A stretch of 5,147 bases of DNA from Bacillota bacterium (GCA_029778935.1 JAKPBM010000427.1:1-5147), one strand, 5' to 3'. Counted from the first letter of the stretch, positions 1 to 4,963 are shown. Notes: a model not told the origin generated them from the letters alone. Numbers and translations are program-made.

Positions 1-1
1 C

Positions 2-91
2 AAAAGCATGGCCCACATCGTGGAAAAACACGGCGGCGTATACCGTTTTTCCGTGGAAGACGGCTGGTTTATTTTTCAAGCGACAACGTAG
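2..91 (+). CDS. C-terminal end of a GHKL-type sensor histidine kinase (partial, 5' end outside window)
   Basis: The first reading frame runs in from the left edge and ends at a TAG at 89-91, giving 29 residues that begin KSMAHIVEKHGGVYRF and end FIFQATT. The pattern 'K-S-[MI]-x-x-I-V-E-K-x-G-G' followed by a short beta strand containing D-G-W-F is what closes the GHKL ATPase domain of AgrC/VirS/LytS-like sensor kinases. There it forms the last helix and strand of the ATP-binding fold, just after the G-box. That family autophosphorylates a histidine and passes the phosphate to a response regulator, usually of LytTR type. The sensor, dimerisation and N-box parts lie outside the window, so signal and partner cannot be known. 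No T-tailed terminator follows directly; the next strong hairpin on this strand is at 355-385. The family call is fairly sure because the ending is characteristic, but it rests on only 29 residues. Confidence 0.72.
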   Translation, partial: KSMAHIVEKHGGVYRFSVEDGWFIFQATT

Positions 92-345
92 GGTCGATGT
101 TTTGACCGGGCTGCGGCAGCTGCCCGGGCATCATCGTAGTATGCGGCACTGGTTTCGCTAAGCCAGCTTCATAACAGCTTAGTTCTCCATGCATATCCCA
201 AACGGCAGCATATGCCCGGCTAACACTCGAGACAAAACGAAGGTGCCGGCGTTTTCCCGCGGCAGCACAGCAGGTCTGCTGGCTTACTTCAGGCGACAGC
301 CCGGTTGCTGATATGTTCCACGTAACAACATGGATACAACACAAG
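92..345. other. Inverted-repeat-rich intergenic block, candidate structured RNA or repeat element
   Basis: No frame here looks protein coding. Several pairings can be drawn in succession. CGATG (95-99) pairs with CATCG (132-136) and encloses CCGGGC (106-111) with GCCCGG (122-127). CTAAGC (158-163) pairs with GCTTAG (177-182), GCATAT (191-196) with ATATGC (210-215), and CCGGC (216-220) with GCCGG (245-249). A tight hairpin CAGCA/TGCTG lies around 268-281. Such a series over 190 bases suggests a folded RNA or a mobile palindromic element. Read on the minus strand, 270-290 gives GAAGTAAGCCAG, then CAGACCTGC, resembling the 3' end of cobalamin riboswitches. However, the core CCCGCCACTG segment expected upstream is not found. 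Strand and class are undecided; I do not recognise a family. Confidence 0.3.
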
Positions 346-354
346 CGCGATAAA

Positions 355-385
355 ACAAGAGCCTGCCCAAGCGGCAGGCTCTTGT
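355..385 (-). terminator. Strong hairpin with minus-strand T-tract, probable intrinsic terminator
   Basis: ACAAGAGCCTGCC (355-367) and its exact complement GGCAGGCTCTTGT (373-385) form a perfect 13-bp stem with a 5-nt loop. On the minus strand the stem is followed by TTTTATC, a short U-tract. On the plus strand it is followed by CGGCTATA, which is not U-rich. It therefore best stops a transcript coming from the right, yet the nearest minus-strand gene already has its own terminator at 742-783. It may instead end a small minus-strand RNA from 386-740, or act as a rho-independent stop of limited strength for the plus-strand kinase transcript. Confidence 0.55.
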
Positions 386-741
386 CGGCTATAGGGGCAA
401 AATATGGCTTCAGTCAAGCGGGACAAAGCGGTATTGTCTGTAAAGCAATAAACTTTACGCTTCAACGATGCCCCCATTTATCATTGCAGCGCATTGTTCT
501 TTCGTTTTCTCCCCATTCATGGGTTGCTCCATGTGCCAGATAGTAACCCGCACCTTCCCCGCCGCTTCCCAGCTAATTCTCGGTTTTCGTTAAACCGCGA
601 AAACTCCCCCACAGCCACATCAGACCCACCCGGACGTATTGCCCCAACAGAAGGAAGCCACTATATCCCTCCGCGGACATTCCAGTACCCCAAAACGCAT
701 CATAACAACCTTTTGGAACCAGCTTCCTAACTCCCAAACAG
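386..741. other. Intergenic stretch without a convincing gene
   Basis: Both strands were read. The open frames here run through the flanking terminator hairpins or lack ribosome binding sites, and none resembles a known family. Weak local hairpins are present: GTAAAG/CTTTAC at 440-458, CATGG/CCATG around 519-533, and GTTTTCG (583-589) with CGAAAAC (598-604). The last competes with CGGTTT/AAACCG in the same place. A short minus-strand reading frame ending at 455 gives a hydrophilic peptide but has no good ribosome binding site. The block could be decayed coding sequence or the body of a small minus-strand RNA ended by the hairpin at 355-385. Confidence 0.4.
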
Positions 742-783
742 CAAAAAAGCCATGCATGAAGCGCCGCTTCATGCATGGCTTTC
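742..783 (-). terminator. Intrinsic terminator of the acyltransferase gene
   Basis: A perfect 17-bp stem pairs 746-762 with 766-782 across a 3-nt loop. Its arms contain GCCATGCATGAAGC and the complement. On the minus strand the stem runs into a TTTTTT tract (complement of 743-748) followed by GCTG. It lies about 60 nt after the stop codon of the minus-strand gene ending at 845, exactly where its terminator should be. Confidence 0.9.
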
Positions 784-844
784 ACATAACTTTCCATGTT
801 TCTAAACCAGCGTCCGTCAGCTATCCGCCGCGTCTCTCCCGGCT

Positions 845-2137
845 TTACAGCACTTCCGCCACTTTCGCCAGCGGCCCGGGCTTTCTCCACTTGGCAGCCG
901 CTTTGCGGCGGGCCCATTGGAAGAACAGCTCCTCCGTGGCCAGGGCGATTTTCGTCACCGAAAAGTCCCGCCCGTGGGGGTAGATATAATACGTGTCGTC
1001 CAGGGTATTGAGGTCGATACAGTCGCCGTGTTTGCCCAGATACTCATACTCGATATGGCAGGAATACATGGAACTGACGCTCTTTTCCACATAGAGAGGG
1101 TCTTCCTCCGTCCCGCCGGAAAGCCGGAACCCGTTCATGTCGTGCACAATGCGGCCGTTCCCCAGGGGGATAAATTTCTTTGCGTTGGGAAGCCAGTTGA
1201 CATGACATTCGGCTTCAAAGAAGTAGGTGCCCGCTTCCACTTCGCGGCGCACTTCCGCCCGCTCCCATTCGTACCAGTCGGGGATGTGGGAAAACTCGGT
1301 TTCTCCGTGCTCCGCTTCCAGTTCGCCCAGCTCCGTCATGTGCCACCGTTTGCCGCAGGCTTCGCAGAACAGCTTGGTCCCCTTGCTGTTCATCCGGTAC
1401 TCCGTGCCGCAGGCGGGGCACTGGTACAGCACCTTGTGCAGCCCCTCGGCGCGGAAAGGCTCGTCAATGACAATGCCGTTTTCCTTCTGCCAGGCAAAGT
1501 CGTCGTACGCAAACTCCTTGCGGATGGCCTCAATCATCTCCTCGTCGGAGAGGGTTTGGGTCTGCTCGGCGGTAAAGAGCAGCTTCATCTCCGCTGTCAA
1601 GCCCTTTACTTTACGGGGCCTCGTGTTCCAGAACGGCGCTTTGAGATGGTGCCCGTGGCACATCAGCGTCACAACCGGCACGCCCATCATGCGGCAGAGG
1701 GCGCCCAGCGAGTCGGGCAGCACCGCCGTCGTCCCACACAGCGAATACCGGGCTTCGGGGTACATGACCAGGATGTCGCCGTTTTCAAACACCCGCTTGA
1801 TATGGCGGATCAGGCGGATGTCGTTGGTAAACTTCCGCTTGCAGATACCGCCCACTTTGCGCAGCAGCTTCTCCCTTCCGATAAAGCCGTCGATAGCGAT
1901 GACGTAGTTGGCTCTATGGGGAAAGATTGCCTGGGTGGCAACCTTGAAATCGTAGAAGGAATTGTGGTTGCACAGCAGCAGATAGGGCGGTTTCAGCCCT
2001 TCGCAGTTGATTTTCGTAAGCTTCGTGCCGTTCCATTTGACGGCGGGAAGCGTAAGCGCCCAGATAATCGGCCGCAGGTAATTCTTCTGCCTTATTGGCG
2101 GGGCGCTCATGTCGAATCTTTTTACGTGTTTTTTCAT
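845..2137 (-). CDS. PlsC-like (1-acylglycerol-3-phosphate) acyltransferase fused to a zinc ribbon and C-terminal domain
   Basis: This 430-residue protein has the LPLAT/PlsC acyltransferase signature, the family that moves acyl groups from acyl-ACP or acyl-CoA onto lysophospholipids or related acceptors at the membrane. The catalytic HX4D motif is in CNHNSFYDF (His58, Asp63). Block II is GFIGREKLL near 84-92, block III is MYPEARYS (Glu128, Arg130) in place of the usual FPEGTRS, and block IV is GVPVVTLM near 152-159. After the catalytic domain comes a CX2C-X14-CX2C zinc ribbon (Cys240, 243, 258, 261). A further 170 residues, rich in Trp and Tyr, I do not recognise. The usual PlsC length is about 200-260, so the C-terminal half is extra. 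The ATG at 2137 is chosen because GAGGAC stands 8 nt upstream; the next Met, residue 10, has no such site. It is a single-gene unit with its own promoter and terminator. The acyltransferase fold is secure; the acceptor substrate is unknown. Confidence 0.88.
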   Translation of the reverse strand: MKKHVKRFDMSAPPIRQKNYLRPIIWALTLPAVKWNGTKLTKINCEGLKPPYLLLCNHNSFYDFKVATQAIFPHRANYVIAIDGFIGREKLLRKVGGICKRKFTNDIRLIRHIKRVFENGDILVMYPEARYSLCGTTAVLPDSLGALCRMMGVPVVTLMCHGHHLKAPFWNTRPRKVKGLTAEMKLLFTAEQTQTLSDEEMIEAIRKEFAYDDFAWQKENGIVIDEPFRAEGLHKVLYQCPACGTEYRMNSKGTKLFCEACGKRWHMTELGELEAEHGETEFSHIPDWYEWERAEVRREVEAGTYFFEAECHVNWLPNAKKFIPLGNGRIVHDMNGFRLSGGTEEDPLYVEKSVSSMYSCHIEYEYLGKHGDCIDLNTLDDTYYIYPHGRDFSVTKIALATEELFFQWARRKAAAKWRKPGPLAKVAEVL

Positions 2138-2167
2138 TATTTTGTCCTCATGGAAGATATTTTGTCA

Positions 2168-2197
2168 ATTGTACCAGCGGAAGTCGGGCCGTGTCAA
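2168..2197 (-). promoter_or_regulatory. Sigma-A-type promoter of the acyltransferase gene
   Basis: On the minus strand a perfect -35 TTGACA (complement of 2192-2197) and a -10 TACAAT (complement of 2168-2173) are separated by 18 bp. The predicted start near 2161 gives a short leader of about 24 nt, which carries the GAGGAC ribosome binding site (complement of about 2144-2149) before the ATG at 2137. Confidence 0.82.
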
Positions 2198-2255
2198 TGC
2201 AGAAATTTAGGCACTTTTGCCAAACGGGCATTTTTGTGCATTTTACAGAATTCTG

Positions 2256-2284
2256 CTTACATATTGAAAAAAATCGGCTATAAT
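2256..2284 (+). promoter_or_regulatory. Sigma-A-type promoter of the acidic protein gene
   Basis: CTTACA (2256-2261, four of six to consensus) and a perfect TATAAT (2279-2284) are separated by 17 bp. The start would be near 2291, leaving a leader of about 70 nt. It is arranged back to back with the acyltransferase promoter, about 60 bp between their -35 boxes. Confidence 0.72.
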
Positions 2285-2313
2285 ACACTTGGATGCATTT
2301 TGCACCCGGCTCA

Positions 2314-2329
2314 TTTCATATGTATGAAA
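2314..2329 (+). promoter_or_regulatory. Inverted repeat in the leader of the acidic protein gene, possible operator
   Basis: TTTCATA (2314-2320) and its exact complement TATGAAA (2323-2329) are separated by two bases. The site lies about 25-40 nt downstream of the predicted transcription start. With only 2 nt between the full arms it suits a dimeric DNA-binding repressor better than a full-length RNA hairpin, although a 6-bp stem with a 4-nt loop could also form. The regulator is unknown. Confidence 0.4.
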
Positions 2330-2359
2330 ACACACAAAGCCTGAAAGCGAGGGATAAAA

Positions 2360-2767
2360 ATGGCTGTTATGGGCCATAATGGTGCGATGAAAATAGTATT
2401 TCATTGGAACGGTGATGGAACAATGGATTCTGCCAAACTCGCTGAGCAATTTATGTTATATGATATGATGAACAAAGACGAGTCAGACCGGGAAAATAAC
2501 ACTCCTTTCTCGGAAGACGAAGATCTGGACGACCTGGAACTGGACGAGGAGGACCTCGACGACCTGGACGACCTCGAAGGCTTCGACGAAGACGAATTCG
2601 ACGAGGACGACGAGGACGACTATGAGGAAGGCGAAGACGACGATTTCGACGACGACGATGAGGACGACTTCGATTACGACGAAGAAGACGATGACGACTA
2701 CGACGACTACTTAGACGACATCTACGAAGACGCTTTTAAGTATTTTGACGACTACGACAGCGTGTAA
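2360..2767 (+). CDS. Extremely acidic Asp/Glu-rich hypothetical protein
   Basis: The 135-residue product is of unknown function. A GAGGG ribosome binding site at about 2349-2353 sits 6 nt before the ATG at 2360, favouring this start over Met10 or Met22. Residues 1-50 are mixed, with a possible short helix at DSAKLAEQFMLYDMMN (23-38). From residue 51 to the end, 57 of 85 residues are Asp or Glu, with a single basic residue (Lys127). Leu occurs regularly at first (56-72), then Phe and Tyr every 4-8 residues. No signal peptide or membrane segment is visible, so it should be cytoplasmic. The acidic part recalls the tail of the RNA polymerase delta subunit (RpoE of Bacillus), but the folded N-terminal domain of delta is missing. 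A DNA mimic, a chaperone for basic proteins or a cation binder are other possibilities. Strong expression signals and a terminator support a real gene. Confidence 0.8.
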   Translation: MAVMGHNGAMKIVFHWNGDGTMDSAKLAEQFMLYDMMNKDESDRENNTPFSEDEDLDDLELDEEDLDDLDDLEGFDEDEFDEDDEDDYEEGEDDDFDDDDEDDFDYDEEDDDDYDDYLDDIYEDAFKYFDDYDSV

Positions 2768-2794
2768 AGCTTAACTTTCTTCTTGACTGCCCGC

Positions 2795-2827
2795 CCCCGG
2801 AACGCCTTTCGCCCCGGGGCTGTTTTT
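2795..2827 (+). terminator. Intrinsic terminator of the acidic protein gene
   Basis: CCCCGG (2795-2800) pairs with CCGGGG (2814-2819), and the stem is followed by CTGTTTTT. It starts 27 bp after the stop codon at 2765-2767. The loop is rather long at 13 nt, but the pure G-C stem and the T-tract make termination likely. Confidence 0.75.
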
Positions 2828-2852
2828 ATGCGGGGCACGGCGGGCGGTATTT

Positions 2853-2917
2853 GCCGTTTTACGGCCCGTTTGGGGGCCGTTTGGCCGTTTCAAGCCTGTT
2901 TGCGGGCCGTTTGGGCC
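2853..2917. repeat. Degenerate GGCCGTTT direct repeats
   Basis: The core GGCCGTTT or a close variant occurs six times: near 2853, 2863, 2875, 2883, 2894 and 2905. At a larger scale a unit of about 23 bases at 2864-2886 is repeated at 2894-2917, 30 bp further on, with two mismatches and one inserted base. The block lies between the terminator of the acidic gene and the promoter of the binding-protein gene, so it is not coding. It looks like a decayed tandem array; its origin is unknown. Confidence 0.55.
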
Positions 2918-2920
2918 ATC

Positions 2921-2949
2921 CGGGGCTGTTCTGTCCCGCAGAAGCCCCG
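2921..2949. other. Bulged GC-rich hairpin downstream of the repeats
   Basis: CGGGGC (2921-2926) and TTCTG (2929-2933) pair with CAGAA (2939-2943) and GCCCCG (2944-2949) around a 5-nt loop. This gives an 11-bp stem with a two-base bulge (TG, 2927-2928). GGCC tetramers on both sides (2914-2917 and 2957-2960) can extend it. Neither strand has a T-tract, so it is not a typical intrinsic terminator. It may be a second transcript-end stabiliser or part of a palindromic element. Confidence 0.45.
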
Positions 2950-3033
2950 TCGTTTCGGCCATCCTGTCATCCAGCCGAATTCATGCAGTTAAGGCATAAG
3001 CAAAACTTTTGAAAAATATTATTAAAAATTGGG

Positions 3034-3061
3034 TTGACTTGCCAGCTTCCCGTGCTATACT
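3034..3061 (+). promoter_or_regulatory. Promoter of the solute-binding protein gene
   Basis: TTGACT (3034-3039) and TATACT (3056-3061) are separated by 16 bp. The -10 is preceded by TGC, giving an extended -10 element. An A/T-rich run at about 3000-3030 just upstream could serve as an UP element. The predicted start is near 3068, leaving about 48 nt of leader. Confidence 0.8.
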
Positions 3062-3070
3062 GCGGTTAGA

Positions 3071-3108
3071 GTCCGCCTCAACGCGGCGGGCATAAAAAAA
3101 CCGAGGTG
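3071..3108 (+). promoter_or_regulatory. Leader hairpin and ribosome binding site of the solute-binding protein gene
   Basis: GTCCGCC (3071-3077) can pair with GGCGGGC (3085-3091), a 7-bp stem that includes one G-U pair. It lies at the very 5' end of the transcript and is followed by an A-rich stretch. GAGGTG (3103-3108) is the ribosome binding site, 7 nt before the ATG at 3116. The hairpin does not cover it, so a role in mRNA stability is more likely than translational control. Confidence 0.5.
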
Positions 3109-3115
3109 AAAAAAA

Positions 3116-4549
3116 ATGAAGCACAGCAGGCGTATCTCCGCGTTGTTCCTAGCGCTTGTCCTAATGGTTGCGCTGTTTGCAGGCTGCAGCGGCTCCACGG
3201 ACGGCAAGGAAACAACCCCCGCGACGAACACTTCTCCTGTGACGACACCCGGTTCCCAAAGCACAACGGAAACAACCGCCGCCCAGCCCCAATACCGCAA
3301 CTTCAACGGGCGCACATTTACGATTTCCTCCGCCTGGGTCGACGGCATGTGGCGTGCCTTCCCAGACCAGTCGGAACTGGGCGCTGAAAAGCAGGCCATC
3401 TACGACAAACTGGAAGACGATCTGAACATCCGCATTGAGTTTATCCAGGCCCCCGACGGCTCGGAAGGCATCATCCCCCAGCTCATGGCGGGAGACATCC
3501 CTGCAGACGTATGCGACTGGAAGATCCACGGCTGGATGCCCCTGGCCGTTCACGGCCTGATTCTTTCCTATGACGACCCCCGCATCATTGAAGGCGGGCT
3601 GATCGTAAGCGACCCCAATGCCTTTTACCAGCCCTTTACCCAGGCTCAGAACTGGAACGGCAAGATCTATGGCGCCATGTGGAACGGCTCCCACTTCCTC
3701 TGCGAGTTTGGCTGGTGCATCTACTTTAACAAACAGCTGATCGCTGATGCGGGTGTTTCCGACCTGTACCAGGTGGTCCGCAAAGGCAAATGGGACTGGA
3801 ATTTCTTCCGCGAACTGGCTATTAAAGCCACCCGTGACTATGACGGCGACGGCCAGATCGATACGTACGGCGTCGGCACCTTCGGATACGGTTCTGAAAT
3901 CTTCACCATCCCCGGCGGCGAAATCATACGCAACGAAAACGGCAAAATGAAGGTGGTGCTGGACGAACCCGCCGCCCTAGAAGCGCTGGAGTTCACCCGC
4001 CAGTTTGCCGTGCTGGACAACGTACGCCATCCGGACGGCTACGGCGATGTGCACCGCCGCTTCACGGAAGGCAAAGTTGCCATGGTTTGGGGCGAACAGT
4101 GGAACACCCGCTCCAGCAGCCAGGGGTTCAAGACCACGGAAGTAAATTACGGCCTGGTTCCCATGCCGAAAGCCCCCGGAACGGACTACTATGTAAACGT
4201 ACTGGGGGGCGTCCACAGCGTGTCCATCTACTCGGGCAATAGCGACCAGGAGATTAAGGACATTGCCTACATCCTGTATGAAATGGGCAAACGCTTCACT
4301 AACGACGACTGGATTGTCACGTACTTGGAAAACGACCTGCGCGGCGATGAAGACGCACTGGACATGGTGCTGAACTACATCTGGCCCCATACTGTCACCG
4401 ACTATGTCTGGTGCAGCAAGACCGTGCTGGATAACTTCCGCAACAACATCTATCTGCCCATGACGGAAGGCCTCGGTACGCCCATCCAGTTGGTAGAGCA
4501 GTACAAAGACCAGCTGCAGGCGGAAGTGGACGCTCTGTTCCGGCAGTAG
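3116..4549 (+). CDS. ABC transporter family 1 extracellular solute-binding lipoprotein
   Basis: This 477-residue protein has a basic N-terminus, a hydrophobic signal segment (residues 9-22) and a lipobox ending LFAGC. It should therefore be cut before Cys24 and anchored by lipid to the outer face of the membrane. Residues 25-58 are a Ser/Thr/Pro-rich tether. The rest reads as the family 1 (SBP_bac_1) fold that captures sugars or oligosaccharides for ABC importers: PQLMAGDIPADV (121-132), IYFNKQLIADAG (202-213), DYDGDGQIDTYG (241-252, an EF-hand-like Asp loop usual in this family) and FTEGKVAMVWGEQW (316-329). Length fits the family's usual 420-550. The conserved Trp-rich stretches suit stacking on sugar rings. 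The ATG at 3116 has GAGGTG 7 nt upstream and yields the signal peptide directly. No permease or ATPase gene adjoins it: the gene has its own promoter and is followed by terminators. The ligand cannot be read from the sequence. Confidence 0.9.
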   Translation: MKHSRRISALFLALVLMVALFAGCSGSTDGKETTPATNTSPVTTPGSQSTTETTAAQPQYRNFNGRTFTISSAWVDGMWRAFPDQSELGAEKQAIYDKLEDDLNIRIEFIQAPDGSEGIIPQLMAGDIPADVCDWKIHGWMPLAVHGLILSYDDPRIIEGGLIVSDPNAFYQPFTQAQNWNGKIYGAMWNGSHFLCEFGWCIYFNKQLIADAGVSDLYQVVRKGKWDWNFFRELAIKATRDYDGDGQIDTYGVGTFGYGSEIFTIPGGEIIRNENGKMKVVLDEPAALEALEFTRQFAVLDNVRHPDGYGDVHRRFTEGKVAMVWGEQWNTRSSSQGFKTTEVNYGLVPMPKAPGTDYYVNVLGGVHSVSIYSGNSDQEIKDIAYILYEMGKRFTNDDWIVTYLENDLRGDEDALDMVLNYIWPHTVTDYVWCSKTVLDNFRNNIYLPMTEGLGTPIQLVEQYKDQLQAEVDALFRQ

Positions 4550-4610
4550 CAAAAAGATATGGCACTTCGTTCTCCGCATCTTCCGTTTTTATATACACTC
4601 TCCCTATCAA

Positions 4611-4643
4611 AAAGGATTCCGGTTAATTTCACCGGAATCCTTT
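4611..4643 (-). terminator. Hairpin with minus-strand T-tract, first of a tandem terminator pair
   Basis: AAAGGATTCCGGT (4611-4623) and ACCGGAATCCTTT (4631-4643) form a perfect 13-bp stem with a 7-nt loop. On the minus strand the stem ends in TTTTTGATAG. On the plus strand only the TTT that closes the stem is present. It can act in both directions but is better placed for a leftward transcript, although no minus-strand gene is seen to the right within the window. It lies about 60 nt after the binding-protein stop codon. Confidence 0.65.
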
Positions 4644-4653
4644 GCAGCCCCCC

Positions 4654-4686
4654 TTGCCGCCCTTACCAAACAGGGCGGCAATTTTT
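4654..4686 (+). terminator. Intrinsic terminator of the solute-binding protein gene
   Basis: TTGCCGCCC (4654-4662) pairs with GGGCGGCAA (4673-4681), a 9-bp stem with a 10-nt loop. It is followed at once by TTTTT (4682-4686). It is a classic rho-independent terminator for the rightward transcript. It comes just after the hairpin at 4611-4643 and just before the next promoter at 4700, insulating the two units. Confidence 0.88.
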
Positions 4687-4699
4687 ACAAAAATTTTGT

Positions 4700-4728
4700 T
4701 TGACTGTAAGAAAAATATGGGTTATAAC
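4700..4728 (+). promoter_or_regulatory. Upstream promoter of the oxidoreductase leader
   Basis: TTGACT (4700-4705) and TATAAC (4723-4728) are 17 bp apart, five of six to consensus in each box. An A/T inverted repeat, ACAAAA-A-TTTTGT (4687-4699), abuts the -35 and could be an UP element or a binding site. The start would be near 4735, leaving about 309 nt before the oxidoreductase ATG. Confidence 0.7.
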
Positions 4729-4734
4729 AATAGA

Positions 4735-4960
4735 TGATAGAACTCTCGGCCGGTATAAATCGAGCAGGGGCACTGTCGGAGTTCCTGCAAAGCCATGCGC
4801 CGCTGTTTTCGGGCAAAAACCCTCCTCCCTTTGGGGATTGGCATAGCAAAGCCCCTTTGGGGAAACGGCTAAGCTCTTCCCTTTTCCATGGGCGCGTACC
4901 GCCCCTTCTCCGGGCAACGGCGCTGCTTCCCAGGTTCGGCGGTTCTGTCTGCTGCATTTG
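4735..4960 (+). other. Long GC-rich structured leader or repeat element before the oxidoreductase gene
   Basis: No coding frame with a ribosome binding site is seen. Possible pairings include GCAGG (4764-4768) with CCTGC (4784-4788) enclosing ACT/AGT, and GGGCG (4890-4894) with CGCCC (4900-4904). A long-range pair joins GCGCCG (4797-4802) to CGGCGC (4918-4923) and would close a large domain. CCCTTTGGGGA occurs twice (4827-4837 and 4853-4863) and GCAAAGCC twice (4787-4794 and 4846-4853). The G4 at 4833-4836 and the G4 at 4859-4862 compete for the C4 at 4852-4855, so two mutually exclusive hairpins are possible. It does not match a riboswitch class I can name; a dispersed intergenic repeat is the main alternative. 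Confidence 0.4.
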
Positions 4961-4963
4961 GGG

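Noticed and set aside
69..344. A 91-codon minus-strand frame across the structured block
   Set aside because: It overlaps the end of the kinase gene, has no ribosome binding site and no recognisable family. Its span matches the run of inverted repeats, so it is better explained as translation of a structured element.
573..917. A 114-codon minus-strand frame
   Set aside because: It starts inside the end of the acyltransferase gene and passes through that gene's terminator hairpin, so it would not be transcribed as a separate gene.
2206..2240. Terminator-like TGCC/GGCA hairpin with a T-run between the divergent promoters
   Set aside because: The stem is only 4 bp with mismatched extension. 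Its location between two promoters makes termination there unlikely.
917..2344. A 475-codon open frame on the plus strand opposite the acyltransferase gene
   Set aside because: It is the antisense shadow of the real gene. The minus strand has clear acyltransferase and zinc-ribbon motifs, a promoter, a ribosome binding site and a terminator, while the plus frame has low-complexity, His/Val/Gln-rich translation and runs through both divergent promoters.
2853..2917. CRISPR array
   Set aside because: The repeated cores are only 8-10 bases, degenerate and unevenly spaced, with no uniform spacers and no cas genes nearby.
3161..3694. A 177-codon minus-strand frame inside the solute-binding protein gene
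   Set aside because: It is a shadow of the plus-strand lipoprotein, which shows a signal peptide and family motifs.
4764..4810. Cyclic di-GMP (GEMM) riboswitch, suggested by GCAAAGCC after a GC stem
   Set aside because: Only GCAAAGCC resembles the class. The GAAA tetraloop, its receptor and the second conserved stem (GGTAGGTAGCGGGGTTACC-like) are not found.
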